NCBI GenBank assembly: GCA_913049525.1
Contig: CAJWYZ010000089.1
Location: forward strand, 1-6,140
Reading direction: 5' to 3'
Origin: an uncultured Fidelibacterota bacterium
Lineage (GTDB): Bacteria > Fidelibacterota > Marinisomatia > SCGC-AAA003-L08 > D37C17
Length of the DNA: 6,140 nt
Below, one piece after another: positions 5,993-6,140 of this stretch. Numbering within the stretch: position 1 is the stretch's first letter; each line of letters opens with the position of its first letter. The notes below the pieces were generated by a model that had not been told where the DNA came from, did no database searches, and saw only the letters and a program-made list of their open reading frames with translations. The position numbers were made by a program, and so were the translations under genes.

Positions 5993-6140
5993 TATCAATT
6001 TTTAATACTGCTAAAAAGGCTTCTTGGGGTAATTCAACAATTCCAACCTGTTTCATCCTCTTTTTTCCTGACTTCTGTTTTTCTAAAAGTTTCCTTTTTC
6101 TGGTTATATCACCTCCATAGCATTTTGCTGTAACATTTTT
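5985..6140 (-). CDS. lepA: Elongation factor 4 (LepA), C-terminal end (5' part outside window)
   Basis: The last 51 codons of a larger gene enter from the right edge and end at TGA (5987-5985). The translation contains [18 protein letters not shown], then a Lys-rich stretch ending in KKRMKQVG, then [11 protein letters not shown]. This is the highly conserved C-terminal domain unique to LepA/EF4, the ribosome-associated GTPase that helps translation under stress and in ribosome assembly. The GTPase domain lies outside the window. The few residues after the core (KIDND) are the usual variable tail. The stop overlaps the start of the CPBP protease gene by 8 bases, so the two are probably co-transcribed and coupled. 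Identification from this tail is secure because the sequence is nearly invariant across bacteria. Confidence 0.96.
   Translation of the reverse strand, partial: KNVTAKCYGGDITRKRKLLEKQKSGKKRMKQVGIVELPQEAFLAVLKIDND

Larger units (their letters stand above)
1..6140 (-). other. Probable single operon of at least nine co-directional genes
   Basis: All genes are on one strand. In order of transcription the junctions are: lepA/CPBP overlap 8 bases (14 with the TTG start); CPBP/lgt gap 51; lgt/methyltransferase gap 15; methyltransferase/lipoprotein overlap 16; lipoprotein/purE gap 3; purE/rmlD-like gap 0; rmlD-like/mannose synthase-like overlap 4; mannose synthase-like/GT2 overlap 4. No terminator-like hairpin was seen at any junction. 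The packing argues for a polycistronic transcript continuing past both edges, although a restart ahead of lgt cannot be excluded. Confidence 0.65.

Noticed and set aside
1..6140. Defence system, prophage or mobile island
   Set aside because: No nuclease, helicase, integrase, transposase, inverted repeat or tRNA was found. Gene content and packing look like chromosomal core or surface-glycan genes.

Overview
This is an AT-rich window (roughly one third G+C, judged by eye) in which every supportable gene lies on the minus strand. Transcription therefore runs from high to low coordinates. Nine genes are visible. The first (lepA) and the last (a family 2 glycosyltransferase) are cut by the window edges; the other seven are intact, with no frameshifts or internal stops. 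No RNA genes, mobile elements, CRISPR arrays, long repeats or attachment sites were found. The only gap above 15 bases is the 51-base spacer upstream of lgt.

The organism is probably a member of the Bacteroidota or of the wider FCB group, such as Marinimicrobia/SAR406. The reasons are the DUF4837-type lipoprotein, a family I know mainly from that assemblage, the very tight gene packing, the low G+C, and the general lack of strong Shine-Dalgarno sequences. This is an inference from gene content, not a placement. No universal marker longer than the 51-residue LepA tail is present.

Order of transcription: (1) 6140-5985, the C-terminal end of elongation factor 4 (LepA). (2) 5992-5252, a CPBP/CAAX-type intramembrane metalloprotease overlapping lepA. 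(3) After a 51-base spacer with the best ribosome binding site of the window, 5200-4373, prolipoprotein diacylglyceryl transferase (Lgt). (4) 4357-3482, a class I SAM methyltransferase with an N-terminal cysteine knuckle. (5) 3497-2517, a DUF4837-type lipoprotein overlapping the methyltransferase. (6) 2513-2052, PurE. (7) 2051-1143, an RmlD-type sugar-nucleotide reductase. (8) 1146-433, a polyprenol-phosphate mannose synthase-like glycosyltransferase. (9) 436-1 and beyond, a rhamnosyltransferase-like family 2 glycosyltransferase.

The genes form one probable operon, or one operon with an internal restart ahead of lgt. Two themes run through it. One is envelope lipoprotein and membrane biology: the CPBP protease, Lgt and a lipoprotein that Lgt would modify. 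The other is surface glycan building: an RmlD-like reductase, two glycosyltransferases and a methyltransferase of a type common in glycan loci. PurE (purines) and LepA (translation) are housekeeping genes embedded in this run. Three or four genes start with TTG. I see no clearly novel system. The points most worth checking are the substituted positions in Lgt, the CPBP protease sitting directly after lepA, the lipoprotein/Lgt/polyprenol-mannose linkage, and the back-to-back, same-frame purE and rmlD-like genes.
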